Of a stretch of 64,000 nt of DNA, positions 25,936-34,653 are shown in pieces. The notes under the pieces are model-generated. The model made no database searches. It worked only from the letters and a program-made list of their open reading frames with translations, and was not told the DNA's origin. The position numbers were made by a program, and so were the translations under genes. The DNA is taken from contig NZ_CP026101.1 in the NCBI RefSeq assembly GCF_002902945.1, positions 806,001-870,000 on the forward strand, in the 5' to 3' direction. Positions within the stretch are counted from its first letter, which is position 1, and every line of letters begins with the position of its first letter. This DNA comes from Paraburkholderia caribensis (GTDB lineage Bacteria > Pseudomonadota > Gammaproteobacteria > Burkholderiales > Burkholderiaceae).

Positions 25936-26487
25936 ATGAGTCCTTCACTGACCGTTCGCCGTATCGCAGCCGATCAGGGCGTCGTCTTCCGCGAGCTTCG
26001 TACCGCCTCGCTGCGCGAAGCGCCTTACGCATTCGGCGAGACGCTGGAAGAAGCGCTGTCGGCCGATGCGTCCACGTTCGAAGAAACGGCCGCGCGGCAC
26101 GCCGCCTCGGCCACCTCGACATCGTTCATCCTTTACACGGAAGGGCATCCTGCCGGTCTGATCGGCGCCTGCTTCGAGGACGCGCCCTCGCATCGCGCGT
26201 TCGTCAGCGAGTTGTGGGTCGCGCCCGCCGTGCGGCATCTGCGCGGCGGCGAACTGCTCGTCAACACGGCGAGCGGGTGGCTCGCGGGCGCGGGCGCCAC
26301 CGAAATCTACGCCTGGATCGCCGACGAGAACCGTAACGCCATGCGCTTCTACGAGCGCCTTGGCTTCGGCCCGACGGGCGAGCACGAGCGTATTGCGCGC
26401 GCGCCGGACCAGTTCCAGACGCTGCTCGTGCGGCACGTGCCGCAAGAAACGGCATCGGACGACGCGGCGAACGGCCAGGCCGGTTAA
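25936..26487 (+). CDS. GNAT-family N-acetyltransferase
   Basis: A 183-residue GCN5-related acetyltransferase, cytosolic, using acetyl-CoA on an unknown amine or protein N-terminus. The fold is visible as FRELRTASLREAPYAFGETLEEA (motif C/D region), a beta-4 strand FVSELWVAPAVRHLRGGELLVNTASGWL (motif A, with the pyrophosphate-loop equivalent RHLRGG) and motif B IYAWIADENRNAMRFYERLGFGPTGEHERI. Length is usual. It lies alone between map and minC. No regulatory feature is evident upstream. Confidence 0.88.
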   Translation: MSPSLTVRRIAADQGVVFRELRTASLREAPYAFGETLEEALSADASTFEETAARHAASATSTSFILYTEGHPAGLIGACFEDAPSHRAFVSELWVAPAVRHLRGGELLVNTASGWLAGAGATEIYAWIADENRNAMRFYERLGFGPTGEHERIARAPDQFQTLLVRHVPQETASDDAANGQAG

Positions 26488-26685
26488 GCGCTTCCTTCGC
26501 CGTTCGCCGTTTTCGGGCGTTTCCTGGGCGCCTGTCCTGACCGCATCCTTCCCACTTTTTGTCGATCCGTCCGGCCTGGACCAGCACGCACGCGGCATTT
26601 TCCTGTCGCGTGAAGACTTATTGGCAAAAATGCTCACCGTTCGCCAGGACGCCTGTAAAATACGCAAAATTTTTTGCCGAACGCT

Positions 26686-27501
26686 ATGTCGCCGAAGAAA
26701 TCGCCATTTTTTGAACTGCGCAGTGGCGCGGTCGACACATTGCTGTTTGTCGTCAAGACGACCAACCTCGATGAGATGCGTGCCGAGCTGACCCGGCGCT
26801 TCGAGGCGACGCCCGAATTCTTCGCGAACGACACGGTCGCAATCGACGTGCGCCGTCTCGCGGAAAACGAGCGCGTGCCGCTCGCGGATATCGCGAAGCT
26901 GCTGGACAGCGTACGCATGCGCCCCATCGGCGTCGTCGCCGACAGCGCGCAGCACGCGTGGGCGAACGAAGCCGGGCTGCCGCTGCTCGATGCGCGCGAC
27001 GCGCGTGACGCTCGTGTCAGCAAGAGCAACCCGGACGCAGGCGGCGACCAAGCAAAGGCTGCGGCCACGGCGAAGACCGACACGGCGCCCGCTGCAGATG
27101 CTGCCGCGCGCGAGCCGGAGCAGGCCGGGTCGGCTGCGGCGGAACCCGTACGCATCGGCACCTCGGCGCAGACGATGGTGGTCGACAAGCCGCTGCGTTC
27201 AGGTCAGCGCATTTACGCGAAGGGCGATCTCGTCGTGCTCGGCATGGTGAGCAACGGCGCCGAAGTGATCGCGGAAGGCAACATCCATATTTACGCGCCG
27301 TTGCGCGGCCGCGCGCTGGCGGGCGTGCACGGCAATCACGACGCGCGCATCTTCTGCACGTGTCTCGAACCGGAACTGATCTCGATCGCGGGTATTTACC
27401 GGACGACCGAGAACCCGCTGCCTGCCGACGTTCACGGCAAGCCGGTGCAGATCTGGCTCGAAGATGAAAAGCTGATGATCGAACCGCTGCGGCTCACCTG
27501 A
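26686..27501 (+). CDS. minC: Septum-site determining protein MinC
   Basis: A 271-residue inhibitor of FtsZ assembly that blocks division at the poles when recruited by MinD. The N-terminal FtsZ-binding domain spans about 5-105 (FELRSGAVDTLLFVVKTTNLDEMRAELTRRF). An Ala/Asp-rich linker (about 105-160) is longer than in E. coli. The C-terminal beta-helix domain follows (VDKPLRSGQRIYAKGDLVVLGMVSNGAEVIAEGNIHIYAPLRGRALAGVHG). ATG 26686 (MSPKKSPFFEL) is chosen over an in-frame ATG at 26674. First gene of minCDE; minD starts 89 bp later. Confidence 0.95.
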   Translation: MSPKKSPFFELRSGAVDTLLFVVKTTNLDEMRAELTRRFEATPEFFANDTVAIDVRRLAENERVPLADIAKLLDSVRMRPIGVVADSAQHAWANEAGLPLLDARDARDARVSKSNPDAGGDQAKAAATAKTDTAPAADAAAREPEQAGSAAAEPVRIGTSAQTMVVDKPLRSGQRIYAKGDLVVLGMVSNGAEVIAEGNIHIYAPLRGRALAGVHGNHDARIFCTCLEPELISIAGIYRTTENPLPADVHGKPVQIWLEDEKLMIEPLRLT

Positions 27502-27590
27502 CGCGTGCGCCGCGCATGCAGAGCGCGCGCTGCGCGATGGAACTCCCGCCGGACTCAATAGACGAATAGACGAACACAAGGTAAAGGGTA

Positions 27591-28406
27591 ATGGCAAAAA
27601 TCATTGTGGTGACTTCGGGCAAGGGTGGCGTAGGCAAGACGACCACGAGCGCGAGTTTCGCTTCCGCGCTTGCGTTGCGTGGTGCGAAAACGGCAGTGAT
27701 CGATTTCGACGTGGGCCTGCGCAATCTCGATCTCATCATGGGTTGCGAGCGCCGCGTGGTGTACGACCTGATCAACGTGATCCAGGGCGAAGCCAACCTG
27801 AACCAGGCGCTGATCAAAGACAAGAAGTGCGAGAACCTGTTCATCCTGCCGGCATCGCAGACGCGCGATAAAGACGCGCTGACGATGGAAGGCGTCGAGA
27901 AGGTCATCAACGACCTGATCGCGATGGACTTCGAATACATCGTTTGCGATTCGCCGGCGGGTATCGAGTCGGGCGCGTTGCTCGCCATGCACTTCGCCGA
28001 CGAAGCGCTGATCGTGACTAACCCGGAAGTCTCGTCGGTGCGCGACTCGGACCGTATTCTCGGCATTCTGTCGTCGAAGACCAAGCGCGCGATCGAAGGC
28101 AAGGAGCCCATCAAGGAGCATCTGCTGATCACGCGCTACAACCCGAAGCGTGTGAGCGAAGGCGAGATGCTGTCGCTCACCGATATTCAGGAAATCCTGC
28201 GCATCGACCTGATCGGCGTGATTCCGGAGTCGGAAGCCGTGCTGCATGCGTCGAACCAGGGCTTGCCTGCTGTGCACCTCGACGGCACCGATGTCGCCGA
28301 AGCGTACAAAGACGTCGTGTCGCGTTTCCTCGGCGAGCAGAAGTCGCTTCGCTTTACCGATTACCAGAAGCCGGGCCTGTTGCAGCGCCTCTTCGGCACC
28401 AAGTAA
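27591..28406 (+). CDS. minD: Septum-site determining ATPase MinD
   Basis: A 271-residue ParA/MinD-type ATPase that cycles on and off the inner membrane, recruits MinC and is released by MinE. The deviant Walker A is SGKGGVGKTT (9-18). The C-terminus ends in an amphipathic membrane-targeting helix (KPGLLQRLFGTK). Start, length and the order minC-minD-minE are all standard. The minE start lies 14 bp after the stop. Confidence 0.97.
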   Translation: MAKIIVVTSGKGGVGKTTTSASFASALALRGAKTAVIDFDVGLRNLDLIMGCERRVVYDLINVIQGEANLNQALIKDKKCENLFILPASQTRDKDALTMEGVEKVINDLIAMDFEYIVCDSPAGIESGALLAMHFADEALIVTNPEVSSVRDSDRILGILSSKTKRAIEGKEPIKEHLLITRYNPKRVSEGEMLSLTDIQEILRIDLIGVIPESEAVLHASNQGLPAVHLDGTDVAEAYKDVVSRFLGEQKSLRFTDYQKPGLLQRLFGTK

Positions 28407-28420
28407 GGGGGGCGCACGTG

Positions 28421-28675
28421 ATGTCGATTCTTTCGTTTTTGCTGGGCGAGAAGAAGAAGTCCGCGTCGATAGCGAAGGAGCGCCTGCAGCTGATCATCGC
28501 GCACGAGCGCGTAGGCGGCAAAGCGCCCGCCGATTATCTGCCCGCGTTGCAACGTGAGCTCGTCGCCGTGATCTCGAAGTACGTGAAGATTTCGGACGAC
28601 GATATCCGCGTCAATCTCGAACGACACGACGACCTCGAAGTGCTCGAGGTCAAGATCGAGATTCCGCAGGCTTGA
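28421..28675 (+). CDS. minE: Division topological specificity factor MinE
   Basis: An 84-residue protein that binds MinD, stimulates its ATPase and drives pole-to-pole oscillation so that division occurs at mid-cell. It has the membrane-binding N-terminus (MSILSFLLGEKKKSASIAKERLQLIIAHER, including the contact helix) and the beta-rich topological domain (LVAVISKYVKISDDDIRVNLERHDDLEVLEVKIEIP). A GTG just upstream at 28418 is in frame, but the ATG at 28421 fits the conserved start. Confidence 0.96.
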   Translation: MSILSFLLGEKKKSASIAKERLQLIIAHERVGGKAPADYLPALQRELVAVISKYVKISDDDIRVNLERHDDLEVLEVKIEIPQA

Positions 28676-28917
28676 ACGGTCTGTAGCTTCTGTAGCGTGA
28701 CGCGCGTCGCCGTTGTCGGGTGGCGCGCCTTGCTGTGCCATCGGTTTTCGTGCGCGCATTCGCTGCGCACTCTCCGCGGATTCTTCCCCGTCGTTCCTCC
28801 CGAAATAATCCGTTGCACTTGAGGGCATGCGGTAACACCTCCGCTGTCAGCCCTTTCGTCACCTCGCGCATTGAACGGACAACGCCGTCATTCGGTGCTG
28901 ACACAAGAGGTGAAAAC

Positions 28918-29229
28918 GTGAACAAGTCGATTCGTCTGCTCGCAGCTTCCGCTGTGCTCGTGGTGTCCGGTCTGTCCGCCGCGGGGTCGGCGTCGGCTGC
29001 GGAAGTGATCGTCGTGGCGCCGTCCGCGCCGCCTGTCGAGCGCTTCGAAGCCGTGCCCGCGCCGCGCGTGGGCTATGCGTGGGACAAGGGCCACTGGCGC
29101 TGGGACCACGGCCGCTACGTGTGGGTGCCGGGTCACTGGCAGGCCGAGCGGGTCGGCTATCACTGGGTGCCGGGCCACTGGGTCGCGCATGGTCCGAACT
29201 GGCGCTGGGTGCAAGGCCACTGGGCGTGA
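28918..29229 (+). CDS. Exported YXWGXW-type Trp-repeat protein
   Basis: A 103-residue exported protein. Signal peptide about 1-27 (NKSIRLLAASAVLVVSGLSAAGSASA), then a mature part made almost entirely of Trp-rich repeats: YAWDKGHWRWDHGRYVWVPGHWQAERVGYHW.. , with five GHW or related units to the last residue. YXWGXW proteins are common in Burkholderia envelopes, with unknown function. GTG 28918 is the start because AGAGGTG lies just upstream and it begins the signal sequence; no in-frame ATG fits. Followed 126 bp later by a tiny lipoprotein gene. Confidence 0.8.
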   Translation: MNKSIRLLAASAVLVVSGLSAAGSASAAEVIVVAPSAPPVERFEAVPAPRVGYAWDKGHWRWDHGRYVWVPGHWQAERVGYHWVPGHWVAHGPNWRWVQGHWA

Positions 29230-29354
29230 CGCCCGGGTGAATCCAACCAGCGGGCTCTGATGGCGCGTGTTGACGGCATCGCGCGCGGCCATCCGCCCGT
29301 TCTCCGAACGCGCCCGAGAGCGCGCTTTATCGCAACCATCAAGGGAGTCGTCAA

Positions 29355-29468
29355 ATGAGAAAAAGGACCTTGCTCGCGATCGCCGTGCTGGCGGTCACGT
29401 TGGCCGGTTGCGTCGTCGTACCGGCACGTCCGGTGTATTACCATCCGGTCGGCGTCGTCGTGTACTGA
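29355..29468 (+). CDS. Very small lipoprotein (37 residues)
   Basis: A 37-residue lipoprotein precursor, MRKRTLLAIAVLAVTLAGC followed by a 18-residue tail VVVPARPVYYHPVGVVVY. The lipobox LAGC and basic start are textbook, and AAGGGAG precedes the ATG by 9 bp. It is followed by a strong terminator. The tail is rich in Val, Tyr, His and Pro, like the product at 32853. Function unknown. Its small size means automatic gene finders may miss it. Confidence 0.8.
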   Translation: MRKRTLLAIAVLAVTLAGCVVVPARPVYYHPVGVVVY

Positions 29469-29481
29469 CGATTGTGGGAGG

Positions 29482-29516
29482 TCGGGCGCGTCTCTGCGGG
29501 ACGCGCCCGATTTTTT
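29482..29516 (+). terminator. Rho-independent terminator after the small lipoprotein gene
   Basis: Arms TCGGGCGCGT (29482-29491) and ACGCGCCCGA (29501-29510), a 9-nt loop and TTTTTT at 29511-29516. It separates the rightward lipoprotein gene from the leftward CLC gene. Confidence 0.9.
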
Positions 29517-29551
29517 CGGGCGGCAATGGCGAAAGCCAGTCTGCCGCAAGT

Positions 29552-30952
29552 TCAGTCTTTTGCTTCGCTGCGCGTGGCCGGCCGTTCTTCGTCACGGCGC
29601 TCTTCTTCGACTGAAGGCGCCGCAGTGGAAGGCTCAGGCGCGGGAGCGGCGGGCGTCATTGGCGTCATATAGCGCTGCGCCAGCGCTTCGTACAACGGCG
29701 GCGCGAACACGCTCGATATCCGGCTCGATATGAGCGCCGTCGCCATCAGCGAGATGACGAGCGCGTGGCCGTTGATCATCTCCATCACGATCACGAACGA
29801 GGTGATCGGCGACTGCGTGACAGCCGCGAGATAGCCGACCATGGCGAGCGCTATCAGCATCGGCAGCTGCATGTCGCTGAAGGCCATGTGCAGCACGTTG
29901 CCGAAGCCCGCCCCGATAGACAGCGATGGCGCGAAGATGCCACCCGGAATCCCCGGCAGATACGAGCCGATCATCGACGCCATCTTCAGCAGCGGATAGA
30001 ACACCGACAGATGCTCGGTTCCGTACAGCAGCCCGCGCGCTTCCGCGTAGCCGCTGCCGAAGGTGGTGCCGCCCGACACGAGACCGATCACCGCAATGGC
30101 CAGTCCGCACAGCGCCGCGAACGCGACAGGCCGCTCGTTGTTCAGGCTGAGCAGCGGCGCGGGCATCCAGCGCCCGGTGTTCAGCAGCAGCCAGCCGAAC
30201 ACGCCGCCCGCGATACCCGTCACGATGCCCGTGATGACGACGGCCACCGCGAGCGAATCAGGGAAATGCGTGCCGATGTCGATCGTGCCGAAGTACGTGT
30301 AGTTGCCGTTCAGCCCAAGCGCGATGATCCCGGCGATGATGATGGCCGTGATCAGCACGCCGCTGGCGCGAGCCTCGAAGCTGCGCGTGAGTTCCTCGAT
30401 TGCGAACACGATGCCCGCGAGCGGCGTGTTGAAGGCCGCCGACAAACCGGCCGCCGCGCCCGCCAGCACCAGTTGGCGTTCGATCAGCGCGTTCGAGCGC
30501 GGGTAGAGGCGGCGCAGGTTGAACATCAGCGCTGCGCCGACCTGCACGGTCGGTCCTTCGCGTCCGATCGTGAAGCCGCCGAGTATCGCGAGAAACGACA
30601 CCAGAATCTTGCCGAGCAGAATGGGAAACGTGAGCAGCCGCATGCCGGCGGCGCTGGTGTTGGAATGCAGCGTCGCAATGACCTGCGGGATGCCGCTGCC
30701 TTCGGCGCCGCGAAAGAGGCGTCGCGTGAGCCAGACGGACAGCGCCGCGACGGCGGGCGTCAAAAACAGCGTGAGCCACCGGTGCTCGTTTTGCAGATGA
30801 AGGAAAGCGTTGTAACCGAAGTCGATCAGCCGCGCGTAGAAGACGGCCGTGAGGCCGACGGCGATCGCGCCCAGCCAGAAGATGCCGTACTGAGGCCACA
30901 GGCGCCGTACGCGCCGGCCGATGCTCGAGGACAGCAGGGGTGTCCGTGACAT
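29552..30952 (-). CDS. CLC-family chloride/proton transporter
   Basis: A 466-residue inner-membrane CLC protein. The selectivity signatures are GSGIP (85-89), GREGP (130-134) with gating Glu132, and GGIFAP (337-342). The internal proton-path Glu is also present in AIEELT (186-187), which points to a Cl-/H+ antiporter rather than a channel. There is no cytosolic CBS domain. The C-terminus is a short Glu/Arg-rich tail. Such proteins help in acid resistance. The gene is alone, facing the lipoprotein terminator. Confidence 0.9.
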   Translation of the reverse strand: MSRTPLLSSSIGRRVRRLWPQYGIFWLGAIAVGLTAVFYARLIDFGYNAFLHLQNEHRWLTLFLTPAVAALSVWLTRRLFRGAEGSGIPQVIATLHSNTSAAGMRLLTFPILLGKILVSFLAILGGFTIGREGPTVQVGAALMFNLRRLYPRSNALIERQLVLAGAAAGLSAAFNTPLAGIVFAIEELTRSFEARASGVLITAIIIAGIIALGLNGNYTYFGTIDIGTHFPDSLAVAVVITGIVTGIAGGVFGWLLLNTGRWMPAPLLSLNNERPVAFAALCGLAIAVIGLVSGGTTFGSGYAEARGLLYGTEHLSVFYPLLKMASMIGSYLPGIPGGIFAPSLSIGAGFGNVLHMAFSDMQLPMLIALAMVGYLAAVTQSPITSFVIVMEMINGHALVISLMATALISSRISSVFAPPLYEALAQRYMTPMTPAAPAPEPSTAAPSVEEERRDEERPATRSEAKD

Positions 30953-31201
30953 GGGGAGTCGGGCTGGGAAATGGCAAAATTATAGTCGCCTCGCGGGCGG
31001 CGGCGCGGCGAAAACGGGCCGGATGTCTGCCCGAACGACCGGGCGGCGGGCGGCGGCCTGTCAAGGGAAGTAACGTCTGGTAACTACGGCGCAGGTCCGG
31101 CAAGATTCGACGCTGCCCATTTTGCGGGCAATTGTCGGAGCGGTCGGCTAAAATTGCAGATTGCCAGCGAGCAGCCATAGCAGCCACAACACGGGCCATC
31201 A

Positions 31202-32209
31202 ATGAAGCGAATTCTCATCGTCAAAGTCACCTCCATGGGCGACGTGATACAGGCTCAGCCGATCGTATCGGATCTGAAGCGCGCGTTTCCCGGCGTCGAG
31301 GTCGACTGGGCAGTCGACGAATCGTTCGCCGAGATCGCCCGCTGGAACCCCGGCACCGACCGTGTGCTGTGCGCGCCGCTGCGCCGCTTCAAGAAGGCGC
31401 GCCGCTGGTCGGATTTCAAGGCGATCTGGCAGTCGATCGCCGAACTGCGTGCGTATCGCTACGATGTCGCGCTGGATATCCACGGCGTCTACAAGAGCGC
31501 GATCATCTCGTTCCTGTCCCGTTCGCGAAAGCGCCTCGGATATGGCAACCAGCATCTCGGCGAGCGCGGCGCCGCGTTTGCCTATACGGGCCGGTTCGCG
31601 CCGCCGCGCGATCGCAATGCGTGGAGCGGCATGCGCGAGACCGTCAGCACGGCGCTCGGTTATCCGCTCGACAATCCCCCTGACTACAACCTGCATATTC
31701 CCGCGCCGGCCAGGCCGCTCGTCGATACGGGCGGACGCCCGCTGGCGATGTTGTTCCACGCGGCATCCAAGGACGACAAGAAGTGGCCGGCGGCGCACTG
31801 GATCGCCATCGCGCGGGACCTTGTGCGGCGGGGCTTTCATGTCGTCGTGCCGTGGGGGTCGCAGGCGGAGCGCAGCGAGGGGCTCGCGATCGTCGATCAG
31901 GTGGAAGGCGCGGAACTGCTGCCGCAACTAAGCGTGACCGAAATCGCCCAGGTGATCGCTGCGTCGGACTTCGTGATCGGCGTCGATACGGGCTTCGTGC
32001 ATCTGGCGCACGCGCTCGGCAAGCGCACGGTGATGATCTTCATCGCCACGTCGCGGGAAACATTTGAGAACAACGTGCCGTTCCGGTCGGTTTCGATTGG
32101 GGACGGCAATTCGGTGCCGCCCGTCGCCGAGGCGCTGGCCGCCATCGATCACGTGCACGCCGCCCCGCCCGGTCTCGGCGGGCAGGGGCAATCGGTCGCC
32201 GCGGCCTGA
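31202..32209 (+). CDS. waaC: Lipopolysaccharide heptosyltransferase I
   Basis: A 335-residue GT9 glycosyltransferase that adds the first L-glycero-D-manno-heptose to Kdo2-lipid A at the inner face of the inner membrane. It begins with the family start MKRILIVKVTSMGDVIQAQPIVSDLKRAFPGVEVDWAVDE. The donor-binding C-terminal domain has FHAASKDDKKWPAAHW and the signature VIGVDTGFVHLAHALGKRTVMIF. Length matches WaaC. It sits alone between the CLC gene and a gene-poor region. The GT9 family call is certain; the choice of heptosyltransferase I over II rests on the N-terminal motif. Confidence 0.87.
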   Translation: MKRILIVKVTSMGDVIQAQPIVSDLKRAFPGVEVDWAVDESFAEIARWNPGTDRVLCAPLRRFKKARRWSDFKAIWQSIAELRAYRYDVALDIHGVYKSAIISFLSRSRKRLGYGNQHLGERGAAFAYTGRFAPPRDRNAWSGMRETVSTALGYPLDNPPDYNLHIPAPARPLVDTGGRPLAMLFHAASKDDKKWPAAHWIAIARDLVRRGFHVVVPWGSQAERSEGLAIVDQVEGAELLPQLSVTEIAQVIAASDFVIGVDTGFVHLAHALGKRTVMIFIATSRETFENNVPFRSVSIGDGNSVPPVAEALAAIDHVHAAPPGLGGQGQSVAAA

Positions 32210-32852
32210 GGCCGGCAGGGAAAGCGGGCGGAGCGGAGAGAAAAAAGAAAAGAGGCGCACGCGCAATCGTCCAATTTCGGACGCCGTCGCGAGGCGCCTC
32301 TGAAAAGCCCGCGCCTGAAGCGCGCGGACCGAGAGGAAACCTGCAGAACAAACCTGTACAACATTCGTAGAGACCGCGCGGATGTGAACAAGTTCAAACC
32401 AATTTCGATCTTTTTCGAATTTTGCGGCGATGCTTCGCGCGGGATTCGCGTCGGCCGTTTGCCGGCGGCATCTGACGATAGATTCGCTCGATGCGCTCGC
32501 AATCGTCATTGCGCGTATTACACGCCTGTTAAAACTGTCGCTTTTCTTTTTGCTTTCAGGGGCGCGTGCCGCGCGCCTCGCCGGCCCTCGCGTCGCAACG
32601 TACTCCCATTCTGTCGTAGCTTCTCCCGCCAAGGCTCTCCAGGCGGCCTTCATGCGTTTTGCCTGGCGTCTTCTCGTGCCGCGCGCCCGTCATCGCGTGC
32701 GTTCGAGGCGCAGCGCGGCGCTCGCCGCCTGTAACACAAGCACAGCCGATGCTTACAAATTGCAACGGCCGCCGCCGTCGGGTTCGTGTTCAATCGAGGT
32801 CATTCGGGGTTCGCTCGAATAAAACGATACTGACTCGAAAGGGAGAAAAAAC
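32210..32852. other. Gene-poor region
   Basis: 643 bp without a supportable gene on either strand. An inverted pair AGAGGCGC (about 32252) and GCGCCTCT (about 32293) could fold into a long-looped hairpin after waaC. The right part must include the promoter of the small lipoprotein at 32853. Confidence 0.5.
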
Positions 32853-32969
32853 GTGAAACGCTTGATCCTGGCTTTGACGACGGGCGCGCTGCTGGCGGCA
32901 TCGCTGAGCGGCTGTATCGTGGTGCCGGACGGTGGTGGCTATCACCATCACGGCTACTACTATCGCTGA
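32853..32969 (+). CDS. Very small lipoprotein (38 residues)
   Basis: A 38-residue lipoprotein precursor, MKRLILALTTGALLAASLSGC followed by IVVPDGGGYHHHGYYYR. The lipobox is LSGC, and GGGAG lies 8-12 bases before the GTG start. The mature tail is only 17 residues and ends in a His/Tyr cluster, HHHGYYYR, that could bind metal. It shares the layout C-(V/I)-V-V-P plus Tyr/His tail with the protein at 29355, so the two are probably distant paralogues. Function unknown. Confidence 0.75.
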   Translation: MKRLILALTTGALLAASLSGCIVVPDGGGYHHHGYYYR

Positions 32970-32994
32970 TCGGGCAATGGATGCTGGTGGCCGC

Positions 32995-33170
32995 TCAGGC
33001 CATCAGCACTTCGAAAGCGACAACAGCGGCGATCGCGGCCAGATTGGCGGCCACCGTTTCGACGACGATCCCTTCCAGCTCACCGGCCTGAAGCGCAGCG
33101 CGAGCAGCAGCGAGCCAGGCAGCGCCAGCGCGATGATGACGATATCCGCGTCGCCTAAACGAAAGTTCAT
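32995..33170 (-). pseudogene. Small membrane protein with an apparent frameshift
   Basis: ATG at 33170, preceded by a perfect GGAGG (33176-33180) 5 bases away, opens MNFRLGDADIVIIALALPGSLLLALRF, a convincing start of a membrane protein. This frame then degenerates into WKGSSSKRWPPIWPRS and stops at 33003. In the neighbouring frame the sequence continues sensibly as QAGELEGIVVETVAANLAAIAAVVAFEVLMA and stops at 32995. A single missing base near 33090 would join the two into a protein of about 58 residues with two hydrophobic segments. It is either a decayed gene or a sequence error. Function unknown. Confidence 0.5.
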
Positions 33171-33270
33171 CGATGCCTCCCCGTGCAGCATGATTACGTG
33201 AAAACGGCGGCAAGCACGGGAGTTTCCCGGCTCTCGTTCGTACGGACTCACGCTTCTCCAACAGGCTCAC

Positions 33271-33312
33271 AAAATAAAAACGGCCCCGGCGCAGTGCATC
33301 GCGCCGGGGCCG
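33271..33312 (-). terminator. Rho-independent terminator of the MHS transporter gene
   Basis: A perfect 12-bp stem, CGGCCCCGGCGC (33281-33292) with its complement at 33301-33312 and an 8-nt loop. On the minus strand it is followed by TTTTTATTTT, 34 bp past the transporter stop. Confidence 0.9.
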
Positions 33313-33345
33313 TTTCGCTTTCGGCTTACGCCTGCAGCCGATGAA

Positions 33346-34653
33346 TTACATCAGCCGCGTGTCGCGCGTTTCGCGCATGCACAGCACGCCGACCATGCTC
33401 ACCACGGCGGCAGCGGACACGTACAGTCCCACCCACGACAGGCCGCCCTTCGCCGCCAGCATCTGCGCGATGTAGGGCGCCACCGATGCGCCCAGAATCC
33501 CGCCCAGGTTGTACGCGACGCCGGCGCCCGTGTAGCGCACGTTGGTCGGGAACAGTTCGGGCAGCAGCGCGCCCATCGGTGCGAACGTGACGCCCATCAG
33601 GAACAGCTCGATGATGAGAAACAGTTGCACGAGCGGCATCGAGCCGCTGCCGAGCAAGGGCGCCATCGTGAAGCCCGACAGGATCGCGGCGATACAGCCG
33701 ACGATCAGCACCGGCTTGCGCCCGAAGCGGTCGCTGGCCCATGCGGACAGCGGCGTCGCGAGCGCCATGAAGACGACCGCGACGCACAGCATGCCGAGGA
33801 AGCTCTGACGCGAGATATGCAGCGCAGACACGCCGTACGACAGCGAGAACACCGTCGAGATATAGAACAGCGTGTAGCAGACGACCATTGCGAATGCGCC
33901 GAGCAGCACGGGACCGAGATGGCGGCTGAGCAGCGTCGCCACGGGCACGCGCACGCGCTCCTGACGGTCGATCGCTGCCTGGAACGCCGGCGTTTCCGCG
34001 ATTTTCAGACGCACGTACAGGCCAAGCGCGACCAGCACCGCGCTGACGATGAACGGCACGCGCCAGCCCCAACTGCGGAACTGTTCGTCGGACAGCGACA
34101 GCGCGAGGCCGAAGAACAGGCCGTTGGAGGCGAGAAAGCCGATCGACGGCCCGAGTTGCGGGAACATGCCGAACCAGCCGCGCTTGCCTGCCGGCGCGTT
34201 CTCGGTTGCGAGCAGGGCGGCGCCGCCCCATTCGCCGCCGAGGCCGATGCCCTGGCCGAAGCGCAGTACGCACAACAGGATCGGCGCGAGGCTTCCGATC
34301 GAGTCGTAGCCGGGGACGAAGCCGATCAGCGTCGTCGACAGGCCCATCACCAGCAGTGACGCAACGAGCGTCGATTTGCGGCCGATGCGGTCGCCGAAGT
34401 GGCCGAACAGGAACGAGCCGATTGGCCGCGCGATGAACGCGATGCCGAATGTGACGAACGCCGACAGGGCTTGCGCCGTCGCCGAGCCGTGCGGGAAAAA
34501 CACCGGGCCGATGACGAGCGCGGCGGCTGTTGCGTAGACGTAGAAGTCGTAGAACTCGATCGCGGTGCCGATGAAGCTCGCGAAGATCACGCGCGAAGCG
34601 CTGCTCTTTCGGTCTGCGCCGGGCTGTGCGCTGGAAAGGGGCGATGTGGACAT
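33346..34653 (-). CDS. MFS transporter, metabolite:H+ symporter (MHS) family
   Basis: A 435-residue inner-membrane symporter with 12 predicted helices, related to ShiA, KgtP and ProP and therefore likely to import an organic acid or similar small metabolite with protons. Signatures: IGTAIEFYDFYVYATAAALV in helix 1, GHFGDRIGRKSTL in the loop 2-3, GQGIGLGGEWGGAALLATENAP in helix 4, and AWASDRFGRKPVLIVG in loop 8-9. The substrate cannot be assigned. A different frame on the same strand (33326-34666) is also open but is arginine-rich and has no family similarity. Confidence 0.92.
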   Translation of the reverse strand: MSTSPLSSAQPGADRKSSASRVIFASFIGTAIEFYDFYVYATAAALVIGPVFFPHGSATAQALSAFVTFGIAFIARPIGSFLFGHFGDRIGRKSTLVASLLVMGLSTTLIGFVPGYDSIGSLAPILLCVLRFGQGIGLGGEWGGAALLATENAPAGKRGWFGMFPQLGPSIGFLASNGLFFGLALSLSDEQFRSWGWRVPFIVSAVLVALGLYVRLKIAETPAFQAAIDRQERVRVPVATLLSRHLGPVLLGAFAMVVCYTLFYISTVFSLSYGVSALHISRQSFLGMLCVAVVFMALATPLSAWASDRFGRKPVLIVGCIAAILSGFTMAPLLGSGSMPLVQLFLIIELFLMGVTFAPMGALLPELFPTNVRYTGAGVAYNLGGILGASVAPYIAQMLAAKGGLSWVGLYVSAAAVVSMVGVLCMRETRDTRLM

